From the NCBI GenBank assembly GCA_963817855.1, contig CAWFQA010000004.1, forward strand, positions 620,001 through 684,000: a DNA stretch of 64,000 nucleotides, given 5' to 3'. The stretch's first letter is position 1; every line of letters begins with the position of its first letter. Position numbers and translations under genes: made by a program. The notes beneath the pieces are model-generated. The model saw nothing but the letters and a program-made list of their open reading frames with translations, was not told the origin of the DNA and ran no database searches. The stretch comes from JAKAAZ01 sp963817855 (GTDB lineage Bacteria > Acidobacteriota > Terriglobia > Terriglobales > Acidobacteriaceae). Positions 1-8,934 of this stretch are shown here, one piece after another.

Positions 1-219
1 GAGCCTCGGAAGATGTGCCTGGAACTGAAGTCCTACAAGGAATATTTATTCTCCTACCGCAATCTCGGAATCTTCCAGGAAAACGTCGTCAACCAGGTGC
101 TGAAGGATGTGGTGAAGGCCTGCGATCCGGTGTGGGCGACAGTGCGCGGAGAATTCCGTCCGCGCGGCGGCATCTCGACCATTGTCGAGGCGCACTGGCC
201 GCGGAAGAAATCGAAGTAG
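1..219 (+). CDS. queF: NADPH-dependent 7-cyano-7-deazaguanine reductase QueF, C-terminal part (5' truncated by window edge)
   Basis: This is the C-terminal portion of QueF, which reduces preQ0 to preQ1 in cytosolic queuosine biosynthesis. The frame is open from base 1, so the start lies outside the window; about 72 residues are visible. The stretch CLELKSYKEYLFSYRN followed by GIFQENVVNQVL is the conserved QueF substrate-binding and core region, and the protein ends shortly after GGISTIVEAHW, as the compact unimodular type does. The catalytic Cys would lie upstream and cannot be seen. A queuosine-precursor transporter gene occurs about 49 kb downstream (49127-49849), so the organism may both make and import precursors. 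Identification is firm; the gene is partial only because of the window boundary. Confidence 0.9.
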   Translation, partial: EPRKMCLELKSYKEYLFSYRNLGIFQENVVNQVLKDVVKACDPVWATVRGEFRPRGGISTIVEAHWPRKKSK

Positions 220-326
220 CGATGCGGATGTTGTCAAGTGACGACGCTGTTCGCGGACTTGCCGGGATGCTGCCCCCTGTGATGAATTGATCGATTCTCC
301 GGCACGGCCTGATATGCTGGCGGCTC

Positions 327-1574
327 ATGCCGCACGAGAAAGCACAATCTTCAACTCGACTGCCAGCTTCCGCGGCGTGGACCGCGCTCGCGCTGCTAAC
401 TGCGCTGAACCTGCTGAACTATACCGACCGCTATGTGCTGGCTGGCGTGCAGCCGCTGGTGCAGCGAGCCTTCCAGGTGAACGATGAGCGCATCGGCAGC
501 CTTACGTTCGCGTTTTTCATCACCTACATGTTCGCCGCTCCGCTGACGGGATGGCTCGGCGATCGCTTTCCTCGTAAGCCGCTGATTCTGGCCGGCGGTC
601 TTCTGTGGTCGCTGCTGACGATCTCGACAGCGATGGTGCACACCTTCGGCGAACTATACCTGCGGCACGCGCTGGTTGGCATTGGCGAGGCGAGCTTTGG
701 CATATTTGCTCCAGCGCTGTTGTCGGACTATTGGCCGGCGGAGCAGCGCAATCGCATCCTGACTATGTTCTATCTGGCGCTCCCGGTCGGCGCTGCGCTG
801 GGGTACATTGTGGGGGGAACGTTGGGCCAGGCTTACGGATGGAAGGCGCCGTTTTACGCCGCCGCCGCTCCGGGGCTGCTGGTGGTGTTGCTGGTCTGGA
901 TCTTTCTGCGAGAGCCGGCGCGGGGAGCCTCCGAGCCGCTGGCCATTCGCCCAGACCGGGCGACAATCGCCGGCTTGACGCACAATGCTGCGTACTGGAC
1001 GGCAACGCTTGGCATGGCGATGATGGTGTTTACGCTGGGCGGCATTTCAGTATGGATGCCTACGTTCCTCTATCGCTACGCGCATGTTTCGCTGGCGGGG
1101 GCTAGTCAGACTCTCGGCGCGATTACCGTGATCGATGGAATCCTGGGAACCTGGCTGGGTGGATGGCTGGCGCAGCGATGGTTGCGACGCAACAAGGCTG
1201 CGCTTTATCTGCTCTCTGCGTGGAGCATGCTGCTGACCGCGCCGTTTGCGGTGTTGGTTTTCTACGGGCCGCGCGTAACCATGGTGCCAAGCCTGGTGGT
1301 GGCGGAGTTTCTGCTGTTTCTGAATACGGGGCCGTTGAATGCCGCCATCGTGAACGCAGTCGACGCACCGATCCGATCGACGGCGATTGCGATTGAACTG
1401 TTCATCATCCACGCGCTCGGCGACGCGCCTTCGCCGCGCATCATCGGCTGGGTGTCCGATCATTCCTCTTTGCGAGAAGGCCTTGCCGTTACTTTGATCA
1501 CGCTTGTGCTCTCGGCGATTTTGATTTTTGCGGGTGCGAAATATGCTCCCGAGATCGATACGGCCGAGGTTTAG
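327..1574 (+). CDS. MFS transporter (spinster-like / sugar-phosphate-like carrier)
   Basis: A 415-residue major facilitator superfamily protein of the usual 12-helix length. After a short hydrophilic N-terminus the first helix carries a typical N-YTDRY motif (LNLLNYTDRYVLAG), and the loop between helices 2 and 3 holds the MFS signature GWLGDRFPRKPL. The second half has a matching hydrophobic pattern ending near residue 405. Resemblance is to the spinster/organic-anion branch, but the substrate cannot be read from sequence. It stands alone: queF ends about 108 bases upstream and a glycosyltransferase begins 50 bases downstream on the same strand. The ATG at 327 is used because hydrophobic segment 1 follows at the right distance. 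Confidence 0.85.
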   Translation: MPHEKAQSSTRLPASAAWTALALLTALNLLNYTDRYVLAGVQPLVQRAFQVNDERIGSLTFAFFITYMFAAPLTGWLGDRFPRKPLILAGGLLWSLLTISTAMVHTFGELYLRHALVGIGEASFGIFAPALLSDYWPAEQRNRILTMFYLALPVGAALGYIVGGTLGQAYGWKAPFYAAAAPGLLVVLLVWIFLREPARGASEPLAIRPDRATIAGLTHNAAYWTATLGMAMMVFTLGGISVWMPTFLYRYAHVSLAGASQTLGAITVIDGILGTWLGGWLAQRWLRRNKAALYLLSAWSMLLTAPFAVLVFYGPRVTMVPSLVVAEFLLFLNTGPLNAAIVNAVDAPIRSTAIAIELFIIHALGDAPSPRIIGWVSDHSSLREGLAVTLITLVLSAILIFAGAKYAPEIDTAEV

Positions 1575-1623
1575 ATTTGTAGAGTCGCGACGGCGCCGGG
1601 GAGAATCGGCATACTAGAGGAAC

Positions 1624-2844
1624 ATGTCTTCTGTGCTTGCACTGTTTCATCACGGGCGATTTTTGTTCGCGGTTTTTACTTGGATCATCGCGGCGGCGTG
1701 GCTGTCGCGGGTGATTCCGGCATTTTGGATGTTGCCCCAGGTTCCGAACCTTTTGCAAGACTCCCACATAACCGGCGACAAGTTCGATGAGCCGACGACA
1801 TGGCCATCCGTGACCGTCATTGTTCCGGCAAAAGATGAGGCGATCGCGATTGAGCGCTCCCTGCGCAGTCTGGTGGACTGCGACTATCCGAACCTGCGGG
1901 TCATTGCCGTGGATGATCGTTCGATTGATGCAACCGGCAGGCTGATGGATGAGCTTGCCCAGTCGCCTGAATCGCACGGTCGTTTGCGAGTGCTCCACAT
2001 TAAGGAGTTGCCGGAGGGATGGATGGGGAAACCCCATGCCATGGCGCTGGCCGCAGAGGGTGCGACCAGCGAGTGGCTGCTGTTTACCGATGGCGACGTC
2101 ATCTTCGATTCACGCGCGATTCGACTTGCCGTCCAGTATGCGGAGCGGAGTCATGGCGATCACATGGTGTTGTATCCCTCTCTGATTCTGCGCGGTGCGG
2201 CGGAGAAGATGCTGATCGCATTTTTCCAAAGCGTTTTTGTATGGGCGGGGCGTCCCTGGAAGATTGCCGATCCCAAGGCGCGGAAGGATTACATTGGCGT
2301 GGGCGCGTTCAACATGATTCGCCGCAATGTGTATGAGGCGCTCGGCGGGTATTCCGAGCTGCGCATGGAGGTATTGGAGGACATGCGCATGGGATTTCGA
2401 GTGAAGCGGGAAGGCTATGCGCAGCGCGTCGCCTTCGGTAAAGACCTGGTGCGTATCCGCTGGGCGGAAAGCGCGTGGGGAATTCTGGATAACCTTACCA
2501 AAAACATGTATTCCACGTTTCGATTTCGCAGCGCGTTCCTGCTGGCAGCCTGTGCGGGTATGTTGATTCTTGGCCTGACGCCGTTTGCCGCGCTGTTCTT
2601 TCCCGGGGCGGCGCGGTGGGCCGGCATCGTCGCGCTGATTGCATTATTGTTGCTCAATCTGCGATATTGGCCGCTGACCAAAATCAGTCCCTTCTACCTG
2701 GCGCTTTTTCCGGTGGCGACACTATTATTTATTGCGACGCTGCTGCGGTCGATGATTCTGGTGTTGTGGCGTGGCGGCGTGTTGTGGCGGGGAACACTCT
2801 ATCACCTGAAGGAACTGCGCCGCCAGGCCGGACCGCTATGGTGA
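1624..2844 (+). CDS. Membrane-anchored family 2 glycosyltransferase
   Basis: A 406-residue GT2-fold transferase that probably moves a sugar from an NDP-sugar to a lipid or polymer acceptor at the inner membrane. One N-terminal helix (residues about 12-38) precedes the catalytic domain. The domain starts with PSVTVIVPAKDE (about 60-71), has AVDDRSIDATG for the nucleotide-binding Asp residues, TDGDV as the metal-binding DxD-like motif, and a late ED motif in LEDMRMGFRVK. Two or three helices close the protein (about 300-385). The architecture resembles hopanoid-associated HpnB-type transferases, but there are no hopanoid genes nearby, so no symbol is given. A GAGGA ribosome-binding sequence lies just before the ATG. 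A palindromic element follows 8 bases after the stop. Confidence 0.8.
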   Translation: MSSVLALFHHGRFLFAVFTWIIAAAWLSRVIPAFWMLPQVPNLLQDSHITGDKFDEPTTWPSVTVIVPAKDEAIAIERSLRSLVDCDYPNLRVIAVDDRSIDATGRLMDELAQSPESHGRLRVLHIKELPEGWMGKPHAMALAAEGATSEWLLFTDGDVIFDSRAIRLAVQYAERSHGDHMVLYPSLILRGAAEKMLIAFFQSVFVWAGRPWKIADPKARKDYIGVGAFNMIRRNVYEALGGYSELRMEVLEDMRMGFRVKREGYAQRVAFGKDLVRIRWAESAWGILDNLTKNMYSTFRFRSAFLLAACAGMLILGLTPFAALFFPGAARWAGIVALIALLLLNLRYWPLTKISPFYLALFPVATLLFIATLLRSMILVLWRGGVLWRGTLYHLKELRRQAGPLW

Positions 2845-2852
2845 ACTGGCTT

Positions 2853-2981
2853 TAGAGCAAACGCACCATTACTGTCAGGTAAGAAAAAAGTTGTCATCCC
2901 GAGCGAAGTCCTTGCGCAGCAAGGACGCAGTCGGGGGACCTGCCTCTATGCCTGCATTACGGTAATTCTGGTTTTGCCTTA
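2853..2981. repeat. Palindromic TA-flanked intergenic element, copy 1
   Basis: A 129-base element with imperfect terminal inverted repeats: the left end reads TA-GAGCAAACGCACCATTAC and the right end, read in reverse complement, TA-AGGCAAAACCAGAATTAC. The core holds GTCATCCCGAGCGAAGTCC and an internal hairpin. It sits between convergent genes, 8 bases after the glycosyltransferase stop and 6 bases before the end of the minus-strand gene at 2988. It resembles the copies at 20418, 21875, 27666 and 44396. It may act as a bidirectional terminator. Confidence 0.65.
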
Positions 2982-2987
2982 GTCGTC

Positions 2988-3473
2988 TCAATGTCGGAAG
3001 TGAACGCCGTGTTGCCCGCCAACGCCGTTGTGAGGGCTGAATCCCTGGCCGCCATTTTCGGCGGAAAAATTTTTTGCCAGTCGCGGGTTCGGATGAAATT
3101 TCGGCTTGCCTCCATGGAGCTGTTCTTGCGAGCTCAATATCATGTCGACTCGGCCTTGGATGGGAAGAAGCTTGCCGCGAATCTGAATGGTTTTGCCGAC
3201 CAGCTGGTCGAGATTGCCGACGGATTTTTTGTCCTCAACCGAGCTGATGATGAAGAAATGGCAATCGGCGTCGGAGGTTTCCGGGCTGCACACATCGAGA
3301 AAGCGGATGCCGTCGCTTGCGTCCACCAAGCGGTAGACGTGGGCTTCCACGCAAACATTCCTATGCAGATGCTGCAGCGTCTGCTCGGGCGCGATACAGG
3401 CAGGTTTCGCCACGGCAGCAGAAGAAAACAGCAGAAAAACAATGGGCACACTCAGCAAGGTCGGCGCACGCAT
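2988..3473 (-). CDS. Small secreted hypothetical protein, possible OB-fold
   Basis: A 161-residue protein with a clear Sec signal peptide: Met-Arg, a hydrophobic core (LLSVPIVFLLFSSAAV), then AKPAC, with cleavage likely after VAKPA or AVA. The mature part has a beta-rich pattern (VCVEAHVYRLVDASDGIRFLDVC) and then KTIQIRGKL, like small OB-fold proteins that keep a cofactor or nucleic-acid-like fold, but I do not recognise a named family. Three or four Cys residues in the mature part could form disulfides in the periplasm. The C-terminal 35 residues are rich in His, Gly and Asn (ending HFRH), a possible metal-binding tail. The antisense frame is also open, but only this strand shows a signal peptide. 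Confidence 0.6.
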   Translation of the reverse strand: MRAPTLLSVPIVFLLFSSAAVAKPACIAPEQTLQHLHRNVCVEAHVYRLVDASDGIRFLDVCSPETSDADCHFFIISSVEDKKSVGNLDQLVGKTIQIRGKLLPIQGRVDMILSSQEQLHGGKPKFHPNPRLAKNFSAENGGQGFSPHNGVGGQHGVHFRH

Positions 3474-3570
3474 GGGGAATATCTTTCGGTTCAGTTGTAG
3501 AAAATTCTCGTGTTTCGATTATGATCTGATCGCGCAAGGGTTGCTACTGGAAACTGCGAGAGTGTTGGCT

Positions 3571-5040
3571 TCAGGAGATTAGTGTGGCAACGAATGAGCG
3601 ATCAGGCACCGTGTTCGCAGCCCGCTGCAGCCTGGTCGCAAGCGCATCAACGTGCCGCTGCTCGGTCAGATAGCTGATTACCATCATGCGCAATACGCTG
3701 CGGCCGCGCACTCGGGTGGTGGAGATCCACTGCTGGCCGTCCTGGGTAATTTCCGCGGCGATGGCATGATGCAGGCGCGCAGTTTCTTCTTCCGGCAGGA
3801 CGAGTTCTCGCGAGGCCTTTGCGCGGAGGTTTAAGATCGTCAGACGGCGCGGCGTCGCCAGGTCAAATGCGCCAGTTTCAAGGATGCGCGACTCCATATA
3901 CCCGGCCAGTCCCATTTGCGAATCGATCAGGTCTTCATACGATTGGCGGCCATGCACGCGAAGCGTCAGCCAGAGCTTGAGAGAATTCATGCGGCGCGAC
4001 CACTGGGCGGAAATGCGAAAATTATCCGGTAGAGGACTGTTCGCAGCGCGAGGCAGATAGCTGGTATCAAGGCCAAAGGTCGACTCCAGCAATTCCGGAT
4101 GACGGGTGAGCAAAACACCCGGCGGCAAACGGCATGGCCAGCCATTTATGCGGGTCGATGGTGATGGAGTCCGCCAGCTCGATTCCTTCCATCAGGCTGC
4201 GATGTTGATTGGAAAAAACGACTGCCGCGCCAAATGCGCCATCGACGTGGAACCAGAGATTTTGTCGACGGGCCATCGCTGCCAGCGTGGGCAGGGAATC
4301 GATGGCGCCGGAGCTTGTCGTCCCCGCTGTGCCGACGATGGCGAGCGGCTCGAACCCTGCACTTCGGTCGGCGGCGATGGTCTGTTCCAGCGCGTGTACG
4401 TCCATCTCGGCGGCTTCATTCACAGGAATACGTCGCAGCGCTTTGCGGCCCAGACCCAGCAGGCCCAACGATTTTTCCAGTGAGTGATGCGCCTCAGATG
4501 AGGCATAAACGATGGGCTGCTTGCCCAAGTCAACCAGACCATTGTCGGCTGCGTGCGGATAGCGCTGTGTCAGCGCAATTGCGAGCGCGCTCAGATTGGC
4601 TTCTGTGCCGCCGCTGGTAAATGTTCCGCCGAACTGATTTTCGCTCCAGCCGACGCGCTCCGCGATCCAGCCAATGGTTTGCTGCTCGATGCGCGATGCC
4701 AGTTGCGAACGCGCGAGCGAAGCCAGTTGAGGATTCAGCGCGGCGACCAGGGCTTCAGCCAGCACAGCCATATAGGTCGGAGTTGGATTGGTGAGGCCAA
4801 AATAATTTGCGCTGGGGACATGAAACCCCTGATCGATCATCTGCGAGCAGATGTCGTCGAGGACAGCCTGCGGCTTCGTGACCGACTTCGGGCAAGCCCG
4901 GCCTGTTCAAGAAGAAAGCTGCGAAGGGCGGCGGGGCGCTGGACTGGGCGATCTTTCAAGGAAGAAAAATATTCGTCGATGCGATCGATCAGCTGATGGC
5001 CAAGCTGTCGACGCTGGTTCGAATCCAAGTCAAATCCCAT
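3571..5040 (-). pseudogene. PLP-dependent group II (aromatic-L-amino-acid-type) decarboxylase, broken by two frameshifts
   Basis: Three minus-strand segments together make one full decarboxylase of about 480 residues. The N-terminal piece is 4837-5040 (begins MGFDLDSNQRRQLGHQ), the middle 4067-4840 and the C-terminal 3571-4128. The middle piece carries the PLP core: SGGTEANL, the Asp in FHVDGAFGAA and the Schiff-base lysine in SITIDPHKWLAMP. Joining is obvious at the second break: MPFAAG runs into VLLTRHPELLES if one base of the GGG/CCC run at 4118-4120 is dropped. The first break lies around 4880-4900 and needs one missing or two extra bases. Motifs are intact on both sides, so sequencing error or very recent mutation is likely. 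The family decarboxylates aromatic amino acids or glutamate; the substrate is unknown here. Confidence 0.8.
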
Positions 5041-5138
5041 GCGGGTACCTGCTTTGATTGTTATTGTACCCGCCCGGTCCTTCGCCTGACTGGTTGCCTG
5101 GGTGTGCCAGTCCCGTTTCTGGGACCTAGGATTTTCTG

Positions 5139-5550
5139 CTATTTTGTTCCGCGCAGCGAGGGAGTGAAAGTAATCCCAAGCAATAGTCCTTCAGGCCCAA
5201 GCAAGCGGCTGACTGTCTGACCCCACGGCTCTTTCCCGTTTTTCACGAGCAGTCCGATAGCCTTGCAATTCAAGCTCGGCAGTCGCCTGCTCGACGTCGT
5301 CCACATCAAACTCAAGCCACGCTTGCGGGACAGAAATCTCATCGGGCCAGGAATCTTTGCCAAAGCAGGACTGTGCGGCCTGTGAAAGCGGCCACAAAGC
5401 AAAACTCTTGACTCCCTCCAGAGCTTCCGTATGAAGGTAGCCATCCTTTTCCTGTTTGAATGGAATAGCCAACGTATCTTTGTAAAGCTTCTCGCTTGGC
5501 GCCATATCGCGAACGATTGGGCCAAATCCTGCAACGAAGAGTACTTTCAT
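5139..5550 (-). pseudogene. VOC (glyoxalase-fold) family protein, single frameshift
   Basis: A small vicinal-oxygen-chelate domain protein of about 136 residues. The first frame starts at ATG 5550 (MKVLFVAGFGPIVRD) and reads through KDTLAIPF and the EFDVDDVEQA beta-strand/helix region. The last 35 residues are in the neighbouring frame (EPWGQTVSRLLGPEGLLLGI), the classic C-terminal VOC strand. Removing one A from the run of five (positions 5239-5243) restores ARENGKEPWGQT, which fits the family well. VOC proteins are metal-dependent lyases, isomerases or antibiotic-binding proteins; the specific role is unknown. The gene lies 36 bases downstream of lysS on the same strand. Confidence 0.75.
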
Positions 5551-5585
5551 GCTCTGATTCCTTTCACGATTCGATGCCCCGCCCA

Positions 5586-7145
5586 CTATGCCGACTCCTC
5601 AGGCCTCGCGTCAGGGTCTTCAGTCTTCGCCTGGGGACGCATGAGGGGAAACAGGATCACGTCACGGATGGAGCGCGAGCCGGTCAGCACCATAGTCAGG
5701 CGATCGATGCCGATGCCTTCGCCTCCGGTGGGCGGCAGGCCAAAGCTGAGCGCGCGGACAAAATCTTCGTCCATGGCATGGGCTTCGGCATCGCCGCGTT
5801 CACGCTCGCCAAGCTGCTGCAGGAATCGATTGCGCTGCTCGACCGGATCATTCAATTCGCTGAAGGCATTGCCCAGTTCGAAACCGCCAATGTAGAACTC
5901 GAAGCGCTCGACCCAGTCGGGCTCGTCGGGCTTCTGCTTGGAAAGCGGAGAAACCGCAAGTGGGAAGTCATAAATTATGGTTGGTTGTACAAGATGTTCT
6001 TCAGCCACTACTTCAAAGATGGAGGCAATGTTTTTTCCTGCCTGCGCGTTCGTTTCCAGGTCGACAGAAATGTGAGCGGAGCGCAGTTGGTGGCCGACTT
6101 GGAGCACACTGCTCGCATCGGCGAATGCGTCCATCGATGGCTTTGCGCCCGCAGCTTCTGGCCAGAAGTGGATAATTGCTTCGCGCATGGTGAATCGCTG
6201 CCATTTTGATAGGTCGATTTCGACGTCGTTGAAGGTGGTCTTGGTCGTGCCGTTCACCTCCATCGCGACGAACTGGATCAGCTCCTCGGTGAGGTCCATC
6301 AGGTCGTGGTAGTTCGCATAGGCCTGGTAAAACTCCAGCATGGTGAACTCAGGATTGTGCTGGGTGGAAATGCCTTCATTCCGAAAATTCCGATTGATCT
6401 CATAGACGCGGTCGAGTCCGCCAACCACGAGACGCTTCAGATAGAGTTCCGGCGCGATGCGCAAGAAAAGATCAATGTCGAGTGCATTGTGATGGGTGGT
6501 GAAGGGCTTGGCCGCGGCGCCGCCGGCGATTGGCTGCATCATCGGCGTTTCGACCTCGAGAAATCCGCGGGCATCGAAAAACTTGCGCATGGCGCGCAAC
6601 ACCGCGGCGCGCTTGACGAAAACCTCGCGCACATCGGCGTTCATAAACAGGTCGACATAGCGCTGGCGATAGCGCAGTTCGACATCCGCCAAGCCGTGAT
6701 ATTTTTCCGGCAGCGGCAGCATCGCCTTGGAAAGAAAGGTTAGCGAGTCGACGTGGATCGTTAGCTCCCCAGTGCGGGTGCGGAACAGATAGCCGCTGAC
6801 GCCGATGTGGTCGCCCATGTCGAGCAGCTTGTAGAGCTGGAATGCGTTCTCGCCGACGGCATCCATGCGGACATAAATCTGCAGACGCGCGCCGTTTTGC
6901 TGCAGTACGGCGAACCCGGCCTTGCCCTGCGCGCGAATGGCCATGATGCGTCCGGCCACGGCGACGGTGACGCGATCTTTCTCCAGGGCTTCTCCAGTGG
7001 CCGTATCGTATTGGCTGCGAATGGCCGCCAGAGTATGGGTGGCGGCGAAGCTGTTGGGATACACCGGGTGGCCGAGGGCCTCAATCTGTCGCAGTTTGTC
7101 GCGGCGAAGATCGAAGACGCTTTGTTCAAATTCCGATTCGTGCAC
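5586..7145 (-). CDS. lysS: Lysine--tRNA ligase, class II
   Basis: Class II lysyl-tRNA synthetase, which charges tRNA-Lys in the cytosol. The anticodon-binding OB domain lies in the first third (VTVAVAGRIMAIRAQGKAGF), and the catalytic domain shows motif 2 (RNFRNEGISTQHNPEFTMLE) and motif 3 (GIGIDRLTMVLTGS) close to the end; length is about 519 residues, normal for the family. The frame stays open for another 145 codons upstream, but that part has no family resemblance. I choose the GTG at 7145 because AAAGGA precedes it by about 7 bases; ATG 7166 is the alternative. A TATACT -10-like hexamer lies near 7186-7191. The C-terminus extends a little beyond motif 3 with an acidic tail. Confidence 0.93.
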   Translation of the reverse strand: MHESEFEQSVFDLRRDKLRQIEALGHPVYPNSFAATHTLAAIRSQYDTATGEALEKDRVTVAVAGRIMAIRAQGKAGFAVLQQNGARLQIYVRMDAVGENAFQLYKLLDMGDHIGVSGYLFRTRTGELTIHVDSLTFLSKAMLPLPEKYHGLADVELRYRQRYVDLFMNADVREVFVKRAAVLRAMRKFFDARGFLEVETPMMQPIAGGAAAKPFTTHHNALDIDLFLRIAPELYLKRLVVGGLDRVYEINRNFRNEGISTQHNPEFTMLEFYQAYANYHDLMDLTEELIQFVAMEVNGTTKTTFNDVEIDLSKWQRFTMREAIIHFWPEAAGAKPSMDAFADASSVLQVGHQLRSAHISVDLETNAQAGKNIASIFEVVAEEHLVQPTIIYDFPLAVSPLSKQKPDEPDWVERFEFYIGGFELGNAFSELNDPVEQRNRFLQQLGERERGDAEAHAMDEDFVRALSFGLPPTGGEGIGIDRLTMVLTGSRSIRDVILFPLMRPQAKTEDPDARPEESA

Positions 7146-7491
7146 GCAATTTTCCTTTATGGGCATGATCCCTATATTTATTGCCAGTATAGATGTTGGC
7201 TGCATTCGTCTAGGATCGACACTTCCCGCACGGCAGTTTGACGAGGCTGCGCGACAGAAAAGCGACGGCGCGCGAGGAGAGATGTACGGCGACGCCCGAA
7301 GCTTCCGCGCTGTCTCTGATGGCGCATGGTCGGAGTTTGTTTTGAGGCGATTGAGCGATGGAGTGTCGAATTTCGATATCTTCAACTCCGCGTCGTTTGC
7401 GCTGGTGCATGCGGCGTTCCGGGTTAGGATAAAAGAAATTGCCCAAAGAACTGGTCGCTTTGTATCTGCAAATGTTTCGAAGGAGGACCCG

Positions 7492-8055
7492 ATGGCCCGT
7501 ACAGCTTCTACCATGCTTACGCTGGGAACGACAGCACCAGATTTCTCGCTCCCCGATGTAGTTTCCGGCAAGACGATCACGCGGGATCAAGCCGCAGGTC
7601 CACGGGGGCTGCTGGTAATGTTCTTGTGCGCTCACTGCCCATTCGTGCAACACGTCAACCAGGAGCTGGGACGGCTCGGTCGCGACTACGCAGGTCGAGG
7701 CATCGGAATCGTCGCTATCAGCAGCAATGACGCGGAGACGCATCCGGACGATGCGCCGCCGGGGCTGCGCCGCCAGGCCGAAGAGCAGGGCTTTCAATTT
7801 CCCTACCTCTTCGATGAATCGCAGGAGGTGGCTCGCGCCTACCATGCGGCCTGCACTCCGGATTTCTTTCTATTCGACGCAGGCAAGAAGCTTGTCTATC
7901 GAGGCCAGTTCGACGGCAGCCGGCCCGGAAATGGCGTGGCCGTGGATGGTCGCGATCTGCGCGCCGCGATGGATCAAGTGCTGGCCGGTAAACCGGTGCC
8001 GGCGGAGCAGCAGCCCAGCGTTGGATGCAACATCAAGTGGAAAGAAAAAGGCTAA
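7492..8055 (+). CDS. Thioredoxin-like (AhpC/TSA-Redoxin) family protein with CxxC
   Basis: A 187-residue thioredoxin-fold protein of the redoxin type. After APDFSLPDV the protein carries MFLCAHCPFVQ, a CxxC redox pair at the start of helix 1, then VAISSNDAETHPDD, and the cis-Pro region CTPDFFLFD; GQFDGSRPGNGV follows. This arrangement is typical of the CAHCP group of cytosolic peroxiredoxin-like proteins whose partner is unknown. There is no signal peptide, so it should act in the cytoplasm. The start is set by a strong AAGGAGG at 7480-7486, 5 bases before ATG 7492; the longer frame upstream is antisense to lysS. It lies 27 bases before trmD and may be cotranscribed with it. Confidence 0.88.
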   Translation: MARTASTMLTLGTTAPDFSLPDVVSGKTITRDQAAGPRGLLVMFLCAHCPFVQHVNQELGRLGRDYAGRGIGIVAISSNDAETHPDDAPPGLRRQAEEQGFQFPYLFDESQEVARAYHAACTPDFFLFDAGKKLVYRGQFDGSRPGNGVAVDGRDLRAAMDQVLAGKPVPAEQQPSVGCNIKWKEKG

Positions 8056-8082
8056 GGCAGGTCCCCCGCGCGGGCAGGAGCA

Positions 8083-8934
8083 ATGACGACGAAGGCGATC
8101 CAATTCGACATTATTACGGTGTTCCCGCAGTTTTTCGAAAGCCCCTTCAGCTTCGGAATTCTGGGCCGCGCCATTGCGGAAGATCGCGTTCGCGTCCGGG
8201 TACACAATCTGCGCGACTTCACGTCTGATCGACACAAGACCGTCGATGATCGCCCGTTTGGCGGCGGTGAAGGAATGGTGCTGAAGCCGGAGCCAATGTT
8301 CTGCGCGGTCGAGTCTCTCGGGATCGTGGAGAAAAGTGTGCGGGATTCGTCGCGGGAGCGGGTGGTGCTGCTGTCCGCGCAGGGAAAATCCTTCACCCAG
8401 GCGCTCGCTCGGGAACTGGCGCAAGTGGAAAGAATTGTTTTTCTTTGTGGACGTTATGAAGGCGTGGATGAACGAGTCAACGACCTGCTGGCGGATACCG
8501 AGCTTTCCATCGGCGACTATGTGATCTCCGGCGGAGAATTGGCGGCTGCGGTGATTGTGGATGCCGTGAGCCGGCTGCTGCCGGGAGTGTTGGGGAACGA
8601 GGATTCCAGCCGTTACGAGAGCTTCTCCGCCGAATCTGTGCCGGGTGGCTCAGCCGCTGCACCCGATCGAGGCGTGACATCCGAGAGACCGCATCCGCAA
8701 TCGACCTGCGACTCTGGAGGGTTGCTCGATTATCCTCACTACACTCGACCGCCGGAATTTCGCGGAGCCGAGGTGCCTGCGGTGCTGAGTTCCGGCAACC
8801 ACGACGAGATTCGCCGTTGGCGTCGGCGGCAATCGCTCTCGAAAACGCTGCAGAATCGCCCGGATTTATTAGTCGATGCACAGTTGACGGAAGAGGACCG
8901 CACTCTCTTGGACAAGTTGCGACATGAAATCTGA
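8083..8934 (+). CDS. trmD: tRNA (guanine(37)-N1)-methyltransferase TrmD
   Basis: TrmD methylates G37 next to the anticodon, preventing +1 frameshifting. The SPOUT fold is evident: FDIITVFPQFFESPFSFGILGRA at the N-terminus, DDRPFGGGEGMVLKPEP, LSAQGKSFTQ, and the knot/SAM loop FLCGRYEGVDERV followed by SIGDYVISGGELAA; later LLDYPHYTRPPEFRG. The length is 283, longer than the roughly 240 of enteric enzymes because of about 30 extra residues between the knot and the DYPHYTRP segment (a Ser/Pro-rich stretch near residues 185-215). The usual rpsP-rimM neighbours are absent upstream, and the downstream neighbour is a kinase gene, not rplS. The stop overlaps the kinase start by 11 bases. Confidence 0.95.
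   Translation: MTTKAIQFDIITVFPQFFESPFSFGILGRAIAEDRVRVRVHNLRDFTSDRHKTVDDRPFGGGEGMVLKPEPMFCAVESLGIVEKSVRDSSRERVVLLSAQGKSFTQALARELAQVERIVFLCGRYEGVDERVNDLLADTELSIGDYVISGGELAAAVIVDAVSRLLPGVLGNEDSSRYESFSAESVPGGSAAAPDRGVTSERPHPQSTCDSGGLLDYPHYTRPPEFRGAEVPAVLSSGNHDEIRRWRRRQSLSKTLQNRPDLLVDAQLTEEDRTLLDKLRHEI

Noticed and set aside
2991..3500. Open reading frame on the plus strand opposite the secreted protein gene
   Set aside because: It has no signal peptide or recognisable motif; the minus strand has a clear signal peptide.
5010..5035. GGTTCGAATCC sequence resembling a tRNA T-loop
   Set aside because: It lies inside the decarboxylase N-terminal coding region, and no acceptor, D or anticodon stems fit around it.
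7146..7580. Upstream extension of lysS (about 145 codons)
   Set aside because: No synthetase similarity, overlaps the start of the thioredoxin-like gene on the opposite strand, and a good ribosome-binding site supports the downstream GTG.
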